This document shows positions 8,625-17,793 of a stretch of 45,774 bases of DNA, in pieces. Made by a program: the position numbers and the translations under genes. This DNA comes from an uncultured Alistipes sp. Its GTDB lineage: Bacteria > Bacteroidota > Bacteroidia > Bacteroidales > Rikenellaceae. Within the stretch, counting starts at the first letter, position 1, and the number at the start of each line of letters is the position of its first letter. A model generated the notes under the pieces. That model searched no databases, had not been told where the DNA came from, and saw only the letters and a program-made list of their open reading frames with translations. Where the stretch lies: positions 1-45,774 of the forward strand of contig CASELE010000010.1 in assembly GCA_949288735.1 (NCBI GenBank). The letters are read 5' to 3'.

Positions 8625-8632
8625 CAAAGGTA
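8625..8632 (-). promoter_or_regulatory. -7 box of rarA
   Basis: TACCTTTG on the minus strand, 22 nt before the rarA ATG, with CTTG (8653-8656) 20 nt upstream as a three-of-four match to the -33 TTTG. Confidence 0.7.
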
Positions 8633-8686
8633 CGGATTATTTCCCGAAGCGTCAAGCGCCCGGTGTCCGCCGCCCGCCGTCCGCCT

Positions 8687-8962
8687 TCAGAAGCGGAACC
8701 GTTCGCTCCGCATCTCGGCCAGCTCGTGCAGGCGCGGTACGATGCGCGTGAAGTGCGGTGCGCGGCCATGCGCCGCGAGGGCCTCCTCGTCGCGCCACGT
8801 CTCGCAGATCATCAGCAGGTCGGGCTGCGTGGTGCTGCGGAAGAGGTCGTACCCGACGCACCCCTCGTCGCGGCGCGAGGCTGCGACCAGTTCTCCGGCC
8901 AGACGCTCGAATTCCGCCCGTCCGGACTCTCCGACGCGGACGAATACGTTGATTCGGATCAT
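8687..8962 (-). CDS. Antibiotic-biosynthesis-monooxygenase (ABM) fold protein, YgiN type
   Basis: A 91-aa dimeric ferredoxin-like alpha/beta protein. It has the ABM layout: an INVFVRV strand, a helix with FERLAGELVAASRRDEGCVGYDLF, then PDLLMICETWRDEEALAAH and a final HFTRIVPRLHEL helix. Family members include quinol monooxygenases and heme-degrading enzymes; the W at about residue 57 and the helix-borne H after it are typical, but the substrate cannot be told. A weak TACCTTCG (8989-8996) lies upstream, divergent from the DUF4190 gene. Confidence 0.85.
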   Translation of the reverse strand: MIRINVFVRVGESGRAEFERLAGELVAASRRDEGCVGYDLFRSTTQPDLLMICETWRDEEALAAHGRAPHFTRIVPRLHELAEMRSERFRF

Positions 8963-9037
8963 GATTGTCTTTCGGCTGTTTTTCCGTGCGAAGGTACCTC
9001 TTTTTTCCGTTCGTGCAACAGCTTCCGCCGAGCGTTG

Positions 9038-9069
9038 TTTGGCTGTTCCGGAAAAAAACGCTATTTTTG
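9038..9069 (+). promoter_or_regulatory. Promoter of the DUF4190 gene
   Basis: TTTG at 9038-9041 and TATTTTTG at 9062-9069 are separated by 20 nt, a full match to the Bacteroidota -33/-7 arrangement. The ATG is at 9117. Confidence 0.8.
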
Positions 9070-9116
9070 CTTTCGGACGGACCGGCTCGTGCCGGTTCCG
9101 GTAACAATCGGTAATC

Positions 9117-9575
9117 ATGAGAACGGAAGAGACGAACGACGGCCGCCCGACGGCCGAAACGGAACCGTTCCGGCCCGCTCCGGAACAGGAATACGGCGAG
9201 GCTTCCGCCGTGAACGGTGCAGCGCCGGACGGTCCGGTTGCCGGGGAGGACTCCCCTGCGGCTCCGGCCTCCGCCCCGACGCCTCCGAATCCGGCGCAGC
9301 CGACGATCATCATCCAGCAGCCGGCCGCGCGGCCGACCAACGGGATGGGTACGGCCGGCTTCGTGCTGGCGCTCCTGGCCCTCGTCTTCAGCTGGGTGCC
9401 TGTCGCAGGGTGGATTCTCTGGTTGCTGGGACTTATCTTCTCGTGCATCGGAGTGACCCGCCAGCCCAAGGGACTGGCCATCGCGGGGCTGGTCATCTCG
9501 TGCGCGGCCCTCGTGCTGCTCGTCATCCTGCTGCTCGGTGTGCTGGGCGTTCTCTTTGCCACGAGGCTGTCGTAG
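9117..9575 (+). CDS. DUF4190-domain small membrane protein
   Basis: A 152-aa protein. Residues 1-75 are acidic and Pro/Ala-rich and probably disordered, ending in IIIQQP. Two hydrophobic segments follow (about residues 80-108 and 119-147), joined by the GVTRQPKGLAIAGLV loop, which is the DUF4190 pattern of small membrane proteins. No enzymatic motif is visible and the function is unknown. It stands alone between divergent and convergent neighbours, with a full promoter upstream and a 17-bp hairpin 69 nt past its stop. Confidence 0.8.
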   Translation: MRTEETNDGRPTAETEPFRPAPEQEYGEASAVNGAAPDGPVAGEDSPAAPASAPTPPNPAQPTIIIQQPAARPTNGMGTAGFVLALLALVFSWVPVAGWILWLLGLIFSCIGVTRQPKGLAIAGLVISCAALVLLVILLLGVLGVLFATRLS

Positions 9576-9644
9576 CGACTGTTGAGTCCGCTGCCCCCTG
9601 CGTGTGCAGGAGACGACGACCGGAGAGAAACCGTGCGTATTTTT

Positions 9645-9680
9645 GAATGGCCTCGCGCGAAGTTTCGCGCGGGGCCATTC
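9645..9680 (+). terminator. 17-bp hairpin after the DUF4190 gene
   Basis: Arms 9645-9661 and 9664-9680 pair with a single G.U. No U-run follows on either strand. A TATTTTTG sits immediately upstream at 9638-9645, so the hairpin might instead be the 5' end of a small RNA. Confidence 0.4.
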
Positions 9681-9762
9681 CGGTCGGATTTGTCGGACTT
9701 GCCGTACGGCGGTCGGATCCGGATATTGAGATGCGCTGCGCGGGGGAGGGACGTGCGGCGAA

Positions 9763-9807
9763 GAGAGCGGGGAGCGGTCCAGTCAGGCTGGACCGCTCCC
9801 CGCTCTC
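9763..9807 (-). terminator. 20-bp perfect hairpin after aspS
   Basis: Arms 9763-9782 (GAGAGCGGGGAGCGGTCCAG) and 9788-9807 are exact reverse complements around a 5-nt loop, 13 nt past the aspS stop. There is no U-run on either side. It may serve both converging genes. Confidence 0.65.
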
Positions 9808-9820
9808 CGTTGACATTCCG

Positions 9821-11578
9821 CTATTTCGCAGGGTCGCGCAGCTCGAGGTAGAGTTCGTCGAGCTGTGCGGGGTCGAGCCGGCTCGGGGCGTCGAGCATTA
9901 CGTCGCGGCCGGCGTTGTTCTTCGGGAAGGCGATGAAGTCGCGGATCGAATCCGAGCCGCCGAAGAGCGAGCAGAGCCGGTCGAATCCGAAGGCCAGGCC
10001 GCCGTGAGGGGGCGCTCCGAACTTGAAGGCGTTCATCAGGAAGCCGAACTGCTCCTGCGCACGTTCGGGCGTGAAGCCCAGCGCCCGGAAGATGCGGGCC
10101 TGCAGCGCGGCATCGTGGATACGGATCGAGCCGCCGCCGATCTCGGTGCCGTTGCATACGAAGTCGTAGGCGTTGGCGCGCACGCGGGCCGGGTCGCTCT
10201 CGAGATACTCGACATCCTCGGGTTTGGGCGAGGTGAAGGGGTGGTGCATGGCGTAGAAGCGCTGCGTCTCCTCGTCCCACTCGAACATCGGAAAGTCCAC
10301 GACCCACAGCGGCGCGAACCTTTTCGGGTCACGCAGGCCGAGCTGCTGTGCCACCTCCAGACGCAGGGCGCAGAGCTGCGTGAGGGTCCGGAACTTGGCG
10401 CCGCAGAGCACGAGCACCAGATCGCCGGCCGCGGCGCCGCAGCGGGATGCCAGAAGGCGTACCTCGTCGGGCGAGAAGAACTTGTCGACCGAGGATTTCA
10501 CGCCGCCGTCGGCCTCCATCCGGATCCAGACCAGACCCGAGGCGCCCACCTGCGGCCGCTTCACGTATTCGGTCAGGGCGTCGATCTGCTTGCGTGTGTA
10601 CGAGGCGCATCCCGGCGCTGCGAAGCCGACAACGTACTCCGCCTGGTCGAAGACGCCGAAGCCGTGGCCGCGGGCCGCATCGGTGAGGTCGGCGAACTCC
10701 ATGCCGAAACGCAGGTCGGGCTTGTCGGATCCGTATTTCTCCATCGCTTCGATCCACGGCATGCGGCGGAAGGGCTCCGTGAAGTCGATGCCCATCACCT
10801 CGCGGAACATGTGCTTGGCCCAGCGCTCGAAGATCTCCAGGATATCCTCCTGTTCGACGAACGAGAGTTCGCAGTCGATCTGTGTGAACTCGGGCTGTCG
10901 ATCGGCGCGCAGGTCTTCGTCGCGGAAGCAGCGCACGATCTGGAAGTAACGGTCGTAGCCGGCTACCATGAGCAGCTGCTTGAGCGTCTGGGGCGACTGC
11001 GGCAGGGCATAGAACTGGTTGGGGTTCATGCGGCTGGGTACCACGAAGTCGCGGGCCCCCTCGGGCGTCGATCCCACCAGGTAGGGGGTCTCGATCTCGA
11101 GGAACCCTTCGGCGTCGAGGAAGCGGCGGATCTCCTGCGCCATGCGGTGGCGCAGCATCAGGTTACGCTGCAGGGGAGGACGCCGCAGGTCGAGGTAGCG
11201 GTATTTCATGCGCAGGTCGTCGCCGCCGTCCGACACCTCCTCGATGGTGAAGGGGGGCGTCTGGGCCTCGTTGAGCACGGTGATGCGGGCGGCCGCCACC
11301 TCGATGTCGCCCGTGGGCATCTTCGGATTCCTGGCCGACCGCTCCACGACGCGCCCTTCGATCTGCACTACGTATTCGCGGCCCAGCTTCGCAGCCGCCT
11401 CGCGCACCCCGGCGGGCGAGTGCTCCTCGACGACCACCTGCGTGATGCCGTAGCGGTCCCTGAGGTCGATGAAGGTCATGGCGCCCAGATTGCGCACCTT
11501 CTGTACCCATCCGGCGAGGATGACGTTTTCGTTCACGTTGCCGGCCCGCAGCGAGCCGCACGTATGGGTTCTGTACAT
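9821..11578 (-). CDS. aspS: Aspartyl-tRNA synthetase
   Basis: A 585-aa bacterial-type class II synthetase charging tRNA-Asp. The N-terminal OB-fold anticodon domain ([22 protein letters not shown]) comes first. Motif 2 contains [18 protein letters not shown], the GAD insertion lies mid-protein, and motif 3 ends with GLAFGFDRL. Length is normal for the bacterial form. The frame is open upstream to 11647, but ATG 11578 gives [15 protein letters not shown], the usual start. A TAAATTTG box lies 38 nt upstream. Whether it is discriminating or also charges tRNA-Asn cannot be told here. Confidence 0.97.
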   Translation of the reverse strand: MYRTHTCGSLRAGNVNENVILAGWVQKVRNLGAMTFIDLRDRYGITQVVVEEHSPAGVREAAAKLGREYVVQIEGRVVERSARNPKMPTGDIEVAAARITVLNEAQTPPFTIEEVSDGGDDLRMKYRYLDLRRPPLQRNLMLRHRMAQEIRRFLDAEGFLEIETPYLVGSTPEGARDFVVPSRMNPNQFYALPQSPQTLKQLLMVAGYDRYFQIVRCFRDEDLRADRQPEFTQIDCELSFVEQEDILEIFERWAKHMFREVMGIDFTEPFRRMPWIEAMEKYGSDKPDLRFGMEFADLTDAARGHGFGVFDQAEYVVGFAAPGCASYTRKQIDALTEYVKRPQVGASGLVWIRMEADGGVKSSVDKFFSPDEVRLLASRCGAAAGDLVLVLCGAKFRTLTQLCALRLEVAQQLGLRDPKRFAPLWVVDFPMFEWDEETQRFYAMHHPFTSPKPEDVEYLESDPARVRANAYDFVCNGTEIGGGSIRIHDAALQARIFRALGFTPERAQEQFGFLMNAFKFGAPPHGGLAFGFDRLCSLFGGSDSIRDFIAFPKNNAGRDVMLDAPSRLDPAQLDELYLELRDPAK

Positions 11579-11616
11579 ATCTTTTCCGATGTTGGTTGCG
11601 ATGAATTTGCAATCGG

Positions 11617-11624
11617 CAAATTTA
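11617..11624 (-). promoter_or_regulatory. -7 box of aspS
   Basis: TAAATTTG on the minus strand, 38 nt before the aspS ATG. No clear -33 TTTG. It is divergent from the tadA box. Confidence 0.6.
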
Positions 11625-11708
11625 CGAATTTTATCCGCACCGTGCACCGGACACGCCTCTTTTTCTTCGCAGCGGCGGCGTCGCCGTCCGATGCGGGGAA
11701 AAAAGCGC

Positions 11709-11716
11709 TATCTTTG
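11709..11716 (+). promoter_or_regulatory. -7 box of tadA
   Basis: TATCTTTG on the plus strand, 66 nt before the tadA ATG. No matching -33 TTTG is seen. Confidence 0.6.
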
Positions 11717-11782
11717 TCACGACGGGCCGCACGGCAGCGTCCGCCGCACCGTTGCGGCGGGTGTGCGGACCGTTGAAGAGAC

Positions 11783-12250
11783 ATGACCCTGGAGCATGCG
11801 GAAAAGGGAGCCGCTGGCGCCGACGAGCGCTTCATGCGGCTGGCTCTCGCCGAGGCGCGCGAGGCCTTCGCTGCGGGCGAGGTGCCCGTGGGCGCGGTTA
11901 TCGTGGCGCGCGGTTCGGTGGTCGGGCGCGGTCACAATCTGGTGGAGACCCTGTCCGACCCCACGGCCCACGCCGAGATGCAGGCCATTACGGCTGCGGC
12001 CGAGACGCTCGGCGGCAAATTCCTGGACGAGTGTACGCTCTACGTTACGGTCGAGCCTTGTGTCATGTGTGCCGGGGCCATCGGCTGGAGCCGCATCGGA
12101 CGGATTGTCTGGGGTGCCGACGATCCGAAACGCGGCTTCATGCGCTATGCGCCCGGGGCGCTGCACCCGAAGAGCAGCGTGACGCGCGGGGTGCTGTGCG
12201 ACGAGTGCGCGGAACTCATGCGCAATTTTTTCGCGCGTTTGCGCGTTTAA
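11783..12250 (+). CDS. tadA: tRNA-specific adenosine deaminase TadA
   Basis: A 155-aa zinc deaminase that converts A34 to inosine in tRNA-Arg(ACG). The zinc and proton-shuttle residues are His63-Ala-Glu65 and Cys93-x-x-Cys96 (PCVMC). The FMRLALAEAREAF helix, the EVPVGAVIV strand and the C-terminal helix ending MRNFFARLR match TadA rather than guanine or cytosine deaminases. The length fits. It is transcribed divergently from aspS. Confidence 0.92.
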   Translation: MTLEHAEKGAAGADERFMRLALAEAREAFAAGEVPVGAVIVARGSVVGRGHNLVETLSDPTAHAEMQAITAAAETLGGKFLDECTLYVTVEPCVMCAGAIGWSRIGRIVWGADDPKRGFMRYAPGALHPKSSVTRGVLCDECAELMRNFFARLRV

Positions 12251-12252
12251 GG

Positions 12253-12284
12253 TTTGGCGGAACGGGCGAAAACCGTTACTTTTG
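12253..12284 (+). promoter_or_regulatory. Promoter of the TPR protein gene
   Basis: TTTG at 12253-12256 and TACTTTTG at 12277-12284 with 20 nt between, directly after the tadA stop. The ATG is at 12351, giving a leader of about 60 nt. Confidence 0.8.
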
Positions 12285-12350
12285 CGGATGGACCCGTTTC
12301 CGGGGAGTCCGTACCGGTGCATACACAAAAGAACTATTGACCATAAACAC

Positions 12351-13313
12351 ATGAAAAGAATCTTTGTTTCGGCGATCGCGCTGCTGGCGACCTTCTCGCT
12401 CTCGGCGCAGGATTTCACCGCGCTCTACAACGAGGCGGCAACGGCCTACACGAGCAAGAACTTCGCGGCTGCGGCCGAGAGTTTCCAGAAACTGATTGCG
12501 ACGGGCATGGAGTCGGTCGAGGCTGCCGATCTGGTGGCTACGGCCAAGGCCACGCTGCCCAAATGCTACTACCAGATGGGCGGCGCCGCCTTCCAGCGCA
12601 AGGCCTTCGACGAGGCGCTCGTCAACTTCGAGAAGTCGGCCGAACTTGCGGACCTTTACGGTGACCATACCCAGATGCAGAAGGCCAACACGTGGGTGGC
12701 CAACGTCTATCAGGTGCAGGGCGGCGAGGCCTTCAATGCGAAGGACTACGCCCGTGCCTCCGAGATCTTCGCCAAGGGCTACGAGGCCAATCCCCGCAAT
12801 ACGGGCATGGCGCTCAACCTGGCGATGAGCTACTGCGAGCTGGCAATGGCCAACAACGACATGGCGCAGTACGAGAAGGGAATGGAGGTCTACGAGAACG
12901 TGGCAGCCATGAAGGGCCCCAAGTACGACGCCGACGCGGCCAAGGCCCGCGAGCAGATGGCGCTCTACACCAATAATATGGTGGCGAAGCTCCAGCAGGC
13001 GGGCGACAGCGACGGCATCATCGCCATGGCCGACGCCCTGCTGATCAAGAATCCGGTCAATCCCGTGGCACAGCGCGTGCGCGTGCAGGCCTACTTCGAC
13101 AAGCAGGCCTATGCGAAGGTCGTGGAGCTGGCCGGGGAGGCCGCTGCCGCACAGACGACCGACGAGGACCGCAGTCTGGTATATCATCTGCTGGGTGCCG
13201 CCTACAATGCGCAGGAGATGAAGCCCGAGGCCATCGCCGCCTTCCAGAAGGTGACGGCCGGCCCGGCTCTGGAGTCGGCGAAGGCTGCACTTGCCGAGCT
13301 GACCAAGAAGTAG
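12351..13313 (+). CDS. Secreted tetratricopeptide-repeat protein
   Basis: A 320-aa exported protein. Residues 1-19 are a signal peptide with cleavage likely after SLSA. The mature part is alpha-helical with TPR-like repeats: ALYNEAATAYTSKNFAAAAESFQKL, then GAAFQRKAFDEALVNFEKSAEL, then GGEAFNAKDYARASEIFAKGYEANP and a last unit near HLLGAAYNAQEMKPEAIAAFQKV. Such proteins act as periplasmic scaffolds; no partner is indicated. It has its own strong promoter and a strong terminator, so it is monocistronic. I picked ATG 12351 because the upstream open frame lacks a signal sequence. Confidence 0.85.
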   Translation: MKRIFVSAIALLATFSLSAQDFTALYNEAATAYTSKNFAAAAESFQKLIATGMESVEAADLVATAKATLPKCYYQMGGAAFQRKAFDEALVNFEKSAELADLYGDHTQMQKANTWVANVYQVQGGEAFNAKDYARASEIFAKGYEANPRNTGMALNLAMSYCELAMANNDMAQYEKGMEVYENVAAMKGPKYDADAAKAREQMALYTNNMVAKLQQAGDSDGIIAMADALLIKNPVNPVAQRVRVQAYFDKQAYAKVVELAGEAAAAQTTDEDRSLVYHLLGAAYNAQEMKPEAIAAFQKVTAGPALESAKAALAELTKK

Positions 13314-13340
13314 GAGCGGCGTCTGCCGGACGCCATGCGG

Positions 13341-13370
13341 CGCGGCTTCCGAACCGGTTCGGAAGCCGCG
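13341..13370 (+). terminator. Perfect 30-nt palindrome terminator after the TPR gene
   Basis: Arms 13341-13355 and 13356-13370 are exact reverse complements (CGCGGCTTCCGAACC and its complement), followed by CTTTTTG. It lies 27 nt past the stop. This is the clearest intrinsic terminator in the window. Confidence 0.88.
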
Positions 13371-13481
13371 CTTTTTGTATGATCGGGGCAGGGGCGGCCG
13401 ATGGCTGTGCGGAGGGTGCGGTTAGACGCCGTGTCCGGCGGCGGAGGCATCCGGCATCTCCCCGCGCAGCTGCTGCGGAAA

Positions 13482-14399
13482 CTATTCGCGGCCGGTTCCG
13501 GACAGGTTGTGCCGGATGCGTTCCGCACCGCCCCGTGCGAGGGGCGTTGTGCCGAAACGTGCGGCAAACGTCTCGTCGCTCATCGTGCGCCAGGCTTCGG
13601 CGTCGAGTTCCGTGGGGTCGAAGAGAGGGTCGAAGGCGGGGAGCGCATGGCCGGGCGTGTGCCGGTTGTAGGGACAGCAACTCTGGCAGGCCTCACAGCC
13701 GAAGATCCAGCCGTGGAGGTCTATGCGGGGGCCGTATTCGCGTTCGACGGTGTGGCGCGAGATGCAGCGGCGCGTGTCGACGGTGCGCGTGTCGGAGAGG
13801 GCTCCCGTCGGGCACTCTTCGACGCAGCGGCGGCAGGTGCCGCAGCCGTTGCCCTCGAGGAGGGTGTCGTAGCGGTCGCATGCTTCGGTAAGAAGCAGCT
13901 CGCCCAACACGACCCACGTGCCGTAGCGGGGGGTTACGAGCAGCGACTGCCTTCCGATCCATCCGAGTCCGGCCTCTACGGCGAGCTGCTTCTCCGACAG
14001 GGGCGCCGTGTCGACGAAGGCGCGGCCGGCAAGCTCCGGGACATCGGCCCGCAGGCAGGCCAGCAGCTCGCCCAGCATGGAGCGCAGCGTGTCGTGGTAG
14101 TCGCGGGCGCAGGCATAGGAGGCGATCTTTGCGGGCTGGTCCGCGGACTGGATTCCGCTGAAGCGGTTCCGGTAGTTCACGGCGCAGACCACCGCCGTGC
14201 GTGCCCCCTCGACCAGCTGTCGCGGGTCGAAGCGCTTCTCGATGTGGCGCTCGAGATATCCGAGCGAGGCGTGGCACCCCTGTGCGAGCCATGCGCGGAA
14301 ACGTTGTTCGTCCTCCTCCAGATGGCGGCACGGAGCAACGCCGCAGAGATCGAATCCGATCTCTGCGGCGTGTCGTTTGATGCCTTCGAGCGAGAGCAT
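13482..14399 (-). CDS. queG: Epoxyqueuosine reductase QueG
   Basis: A 305-aa cobalamin and Fe-S enzyme that reduces epoxyqueuosine to queuosine in tRNA, the last step of Q synthesis. Two ferredoxin-type motifs are seen: CGTCRRCVEECP near residue 180 and CEACQSCCPYN near 228. The N-terminal domain has DLCGVAPC, the YLERH(I)EKR stretch and the AVNYRN strand. The C-terminal HEAT repeats of longer QueG proteins are absent. It is the third gene of panC-panD-queG, starting 30 bp after panD. A 15-bp stem is encoded within its first 21 codons. Confidence 0.95.
   Translation of the reverse strand: MLSLEGIKRHAAEIGFDLCGVAPCRHLEEDEQRFRAWLAQGCHASLGYLERHIEKRFDPRQLVEGARTAVVCAVNYRNRFSGIQSADQPAKIASYACARDYHDTLRSMLGELLACLRADVPELAGRAFVDTAPLSEKQLAVEAGLGWIGRQSLLVTPRYGTWVVLGELLLTEACDRYDTLLEGNGCGTCRRCVEECPTGALSDTRTVDTRRCISRHTVEREYGPRIDLHGWIFGCEACQSCCPYNRHTPGHALPAFDPLFDPTELDAEAWRTMSDETFAARFGTTPLARGGAERIRHNLSGTGRE
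14338..14371 (-). other. 15-bp perfect inverted repeat inside the start of queG
   Basis: Arms 14338-14352 (ACGCCGCAGAGATCG) and 14357-14371 are exact reverse complements around a 4-nt loop. They encode about residues 10-21 of QueG (AAEIGFDLCGV). In mRNA it would form a very stable hairpin shortly after the start codon. Confidence 0.75.
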
Positions 14400-14429
14400 G
14401 CGCTGCGGGCGGCCCTGCCTTCGGCGCGG

Positions 14430-14792
14430 CTATTCGGTCAGCCGGTTCGTGGCCGTGTCGGGGAAGACGATCCAGGGGCGGAACTGACGGGCCGCCTCGA
14501 AATCCATGCGGGCGTAGGAGACGATGATCACCACGTCGCCGACCTGCACCTTGCGGGCTGCGGCGCCGTTGAGGCAGATGCAGCCGCTCTCGCGCGGACC
14601 GCGGATGACGTAGGTCTCCAGACGCTCGCCGTTGTTGATGTCGAGCACCTGCACCTTCTCGCCCTCGACGAGATTGGCCGCCTCCATGAGCGCCTCGTCG
14701 ATGGTGATGCTGCCCACGTAGTTGAGGTTGGCCTCGGTGACCGTGACGCGGTGGAGCTTGGACTTGACCACCTCGATCTGGAAATTCATCAT
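14430..14792 (-). CDS. panD: Aspartate 1-decarboxylase precursor PanD
   Basis: A 120-aa pyruvoyl enzyme that makes beta-alanine from aspartate for pantothenate. Self-cleavage should occur between Gly27 and Ser28 in YVGSITID, leaving a pyruvoyl group on the large chain. The conserved LHR near residue 14, [11 protein letters not shown] and [13 protein letters not shown] are present. The ATG at 14792 overlaps the panC stop as ATGA, which points to coupled translation; the next codon is also ATG (14789). Confidence 0.97.
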   Translation of the reverse strand: MMNFQIEVVKSKLHRVTVTEANLNYVGSITIDEALMEAANLVEGEKVQVLDINNGERLETYVIRGPRESGCICLNGAAARKVQVGDVVIIVSYARMDFEAARQFRPWIVFPDTATNRLTE

Positions 14793-15625
14793 CGCAGACG
14801 TATGTTGTCGATCAGACGGACCGGGCCTGCCTGTACGGCGACGCAGCCCTGTACGCGGGGAGCTTCCTCCCAGGCAGCCACGGGCTGCATGGTACGGGCA
14901 TCCACCGCCTGGAAATAGATAACCTTCAGGTGCGGGTCACGCTCGATTTCGGCCGTGACCCAGGCCGTGAGTTCGGCCGGCGTCAGGTTCCGCGACATGT
15001 CGACGGCCGCACGCAGCGAGGCGTAGATGTGCGGAGCCGCGGCGCGGTGTGCGGGATCGAGCAGGGCGTTGCGCGACGAGAGCGCCAGACCGTCTTCTCC
15101 GCGGACGATGGGACACTCGACGATCTCGACCGGCAGACCGAGCTGCTCCACCATGGCGCGAACCACGGCGATCTGCTGGAAGTCCTTCTCGCCGAAGTAG
15201 GCGCGGGCCGGCCGGACGATTTCGAAGAGCCGGCTGACGACCTGCGCCACTCCGTTGAAGTGACCCGGGCGCGTGGCCCCCTCCATCACCTTGTCGATCT
15301 GCCCGAAGTCGAAACTGCGCGTGTCGGGTTCGGGGTAGATCTCCTCCACGGAGGGCATCAGTACGAAGTCGGCTCCGGCCTCCTCCAGCAGACGGGCATC
15401 CGCTTCGGGGGTGCGGGGATAGTTGCGCAGGTCGTTTCGGTCGTTGAACTGGGTGGGATTGACAAAGACGCTTACCGCGACGGTCCCGTTCTCCCTGCGG
15501 GCGCGCTCCACGAGCGAACGATGGCCGGCGTGCAGGGCTCCCATGGTCGGGACGAATCCGAGCTCCGAACGGTCGCAGCCTTCGAGTGCGGCGCGGAACT
15601 CCTTTACCGTATGGAATAATTTCAT
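14789..15625 (-). CDS. panC: Pantothenate synthetase PanC
   Basis: A 278-aa ATP-dependent ligase joining pantoate and beta-alanine. It has [10 protein letters not shown] near residue 30, [14 protein letters not shown] (ATP site), and LSSRN. Length is normal. The frame extends upstream to 15724, but ATG 15625 gives [14 protein letters not shown], and the -7 box TAACTTTG lies just upstream. It heads panC-panD-queG, so two steps of pantothenate synthesis are supplied together and QueG rides along. Confidence 0.97.
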   Translation of the reverse strand: MKLFHTVKEFRAALEGCDRSELGFVPTMGALHAGHRSLVERARRENGTVAVSVFVNPTQFNDRNDLRNYPRTPEADARLLEEAGADFVLMPSVEEIYPEPDTRSFDFGQIDKVMEGATRPGHFNGVAQVVSRLFEIVRPARAYFGEKDFQQIAVVRAMVEQLGLPVEIVECPIVRGEDGLALSSRNALLDPAHRAAAPHIYASLRAAVDMSRNLTPAELTAWVTAEIERDPHLKVIYFQAVDARTMQPVAAWEEAPRVQGCVAVQAGPVRLIDNIRLR

Positions 15626-15654
15626 CTCCGGATAACCTTTTCGGTTCGGTGCGG

Positions 15655-15662
15655 CAAAGTTA
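15655..15662 (-). promoter_or_regulatory. -7 box of panC-panD-queG
   Basis: TAACTTTG on the minus strand, 29 nt before the panC ATG, with TTCG 20 nt upstream as a poor -33. Confidence 0.65.
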
Positions 15663-15705
15663 GAAATTACTCCAAACATAACGAAGAAAAACGGAATAAA
15701 AAGCG

Positions 15706-15713
15706 TACCTTTG
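15706..15713 (+). promoter_or_regulatory. -7 box of the dipeptidyl peptidase gene
   Basis: TACCTTTG on the plus strand, 22 nt before the ATG at 15736, divergent from the panC box. No -33 TTTG. Confidence 0.65.
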
Positions 15714-15735
15714 TTGAATACCAAACAGAAAACCG

Positions 15736-17754
15736 ATGGGAAAATTTGTTACATCTGCATCTATGGCATTGATTACCACTTTCTTTGCCTCGTGCTCGGG
15801 TCCGGGTGAAGCCGAGACGCCCTGGATCGTCGACCGTTTCGACGATGTCAAGGTAATTCGCTACGAGGTGCCGGGCTTCGATGCACTGCCGCTCGAGCAG
15901 AAGGAGCTCGTCTACTATCTCGCCGAGGCGGCCAAGTGCGGCCGCGACATCATCTACGACCAGAACTGCCGCTACAACCTCGCCCTGCGCCGGACGCTCG
16001 AGATCCTCTACGAGAACTATGCCGGCGACCGCGACTGCGCCGAGTGGAAGGCCGTGGAGAAGTATCTGAAAAAGGTGTGGTTCGCCAACGGCGTGCACCA
16101 TCACTATTCGAACGACAAGTTCACGCCCGAATTCTCCGAGGCGTATCTGACGGAGGCGCTCGCCTCGGTCCCGGCCGAGCGTTTCGGCGAACTGAACGAC
16201 CGGCGCGAGACGGTGCTCCGTCTCATCTTCGATCCCGACTTCTGTTCGAGCCGTCTCGACCAGCGGGCGGGTGTGGACATGCTCCTCTCGTCGGCGAGCA
16301 ACTACTACCGGGACGTGACGCAGGCCGAGGCCGAGCGGTTCTATGCCGCCATGGCCGACCCCTCCGACCCCGAACCCGTCTCCTGCGGCCTCAATTCGCG
16401 GCTGACGAAGGGCGATGACGGCCGGCTCCGCGAAGAGGTATGGAAGGTGGGAGGCCTCTATTCGCCGGCCATCGAACGCATCGTCTACTGGCTCGAGCGG
16501 GCCGAGGCGGTGGCCGAAGGGACGCAGAAGGAGACCATTGCGGCGCTCGCATCCTACTACCGTACGGGAGACCTGCGCGAGTTCGACCGTTACAACATAC
16601 TCTGGGTGAAGGATACGCTCTCGAACGTCGATTTCGTGAACGGCTTCATCGAGACCTACGGCGATCCGCTGGGCTTCAAGGCTTCGTGGGAGGCGATGGT
16701 GAACTTCCGCGACGAGGAGGCCTGCCACCGTACGGAGATCATCTCGGAGAATGCCCAGTGGTTCGAAGACCATTCGCCCGTGGCGCCTCAGTACCGCAAG
16801 AAGCAGGTGAAGGGGGTATCGGCCAAGGTGATTACGGTGGCGATACTCGGCGGCGACTGCTATCCCGCGACTCCCATCGGCATCAACCTTCCGAATGCCG
16901 ACTGGATCCGCAAGGAGTACGGGTCGAAATCGGTCACCATCGACAACATCACCTATGCCTACGACCGTGCGGCGCAGGGCGACGGATTCCTTGAGGAGTT
17001 CATGCTGCGTGCCGAGGACCGCGAGCGTATCGGGAAATACGGCAAGCTGGCCGACGACCTGCATACCGACCTGCACGAGTGCCTCGGTCACGGTTCGGGA
17101 CAGCTGGCTCCGGGCGTGACGGGCAGCGAGCTGCGCAGCTACGGCTCGACGCTCGAGGAGGCGCGCGCCGACCTCTTCGCCCTCTACTATCTGGGCGATC
17201 CGAAGATGGTCGAACTGGGACTCGTCCCCTCGTCCGACGTGGCGAAGGCTCAGTATGCCGACTACATCATGAACGGACTGATGACGCAGCTCGCGCGCAT
17301 CGAGCCGGGCAAGAACATCGAGGAGGCCCACATGCGCAACCGCAAGCTCATCGCCCAGTGGTGCTATGAGCGCGGTGCGGAGGACCGTGTGATCGAGTGG
17401 ATCGAGCACGACGGCAAACGCTATGTGGTGGTCAACGATTTCGAGGCGCTGCGCTCGCTCTTCGGCGAAATGCTCTCCGAGGTGCAGCGCATCAAGTCCG
17501 AGGGCGACTACGAGGCGGGAGCCGCGCTCGTCGAGCGCTACGGCGTGCAGGTGGACCCCGTGCTGCACGAGGAGGTGCTCCGTCGCTACCGTGCGTTGAA
17601 CATCGAGCCCTACGGCGGTTTCGTCAATCCGGAATACGAGCTCGTGGAGCGTGACGGCCGCGTGGTGGACGTGAAGGTGACCTATCCGAACAACTACGTG
17701 GAGCAGATGCTCGGCTACTCGCGCGACTACTCCTTCCTGCCGACCGAGAACTGA
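15736..17754 (+). CDS. Dipeptidyl peptidase III (M49) lipoprotein
   Basis: A 672-aa zinc exopeptidase that removes dipeptides from peptide N-termini. The zinc site HECLGH is at 447-452 and the second M49 motif EEARAD at 474-479. The HECLGH form matches bacterial DPP III such as that of Bacteroides. Residues 1-20 are a signal with lipobox FFASC, so the enzyme is probably lipid-anchored in the periplasm or outer membrane. Length fits the family. It is monocistronic, with its own -7 box and a hairpin terminator. Confidence 0.95.
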   Translation: MGKFVTSASMALITTFFASCSGPGEAETPWIVDRFDDVKVIRYEVPGFDALPLEQKELVYYLAEAAKCGRDIIYDQNCRYNLALRRTLEILYENYAGDRDCAEWKAVEKYLKKVWFANGVHHHYSNDKFTPEFSEAYLTEALASVPAERFGELNDRRETVLRLIFDPDFCSSRLDQRAGVDMLLSSASNYYRDVTQAEAERFYAAMADPSDPEPVSCGLNSRLTKGDDGRLREEVWKVGGLYSPAIERIVYWLERAEAVAEGTQKETIAALASYYRTGDLREFDRYNILWVKDTLSNVDFVNGFIETYGDPLGFKASWEAMVNFRDEEACHRTEIISENAQWFEDHSPVAPQYRKKQVKGVSAKVITVAILGGDCYPATPIGINLPNADWIRKEYGSKSVTIDNITYAYDRAAQGDGFLEEFMLRAEDRERIGKYGKLADDLHTDLHECLGHGSGQLAPGVTGSELRSYGSTLEEARADLFALYYLGDPKMVELGLVPSSDVAKAQYADYIMNGLMTQLARIEPGKNIEEAHMRNRKLIAQWCYERGAEDRVIEWIEHDGKRYVVVNDFEALRSLFGEMLSEVQRIKSEGDYEAGAALVERYGVQVDPVLHEEVLRRYRALNIEPYGGFVNPEYELVERDGRVVDVKVTYPNNYVEQMLGYSRDYSFLPTEN

Positions 17755-17793
17755 CGTTCCGTCCGTCGGCCTTCCGGACCGTCGGCTGTAACC

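Noticed and set aside
9647..11776. A 709-codon open frame opposite aspS
   Set aside because: Antisense to aspS, biased composition, no family resemblance.
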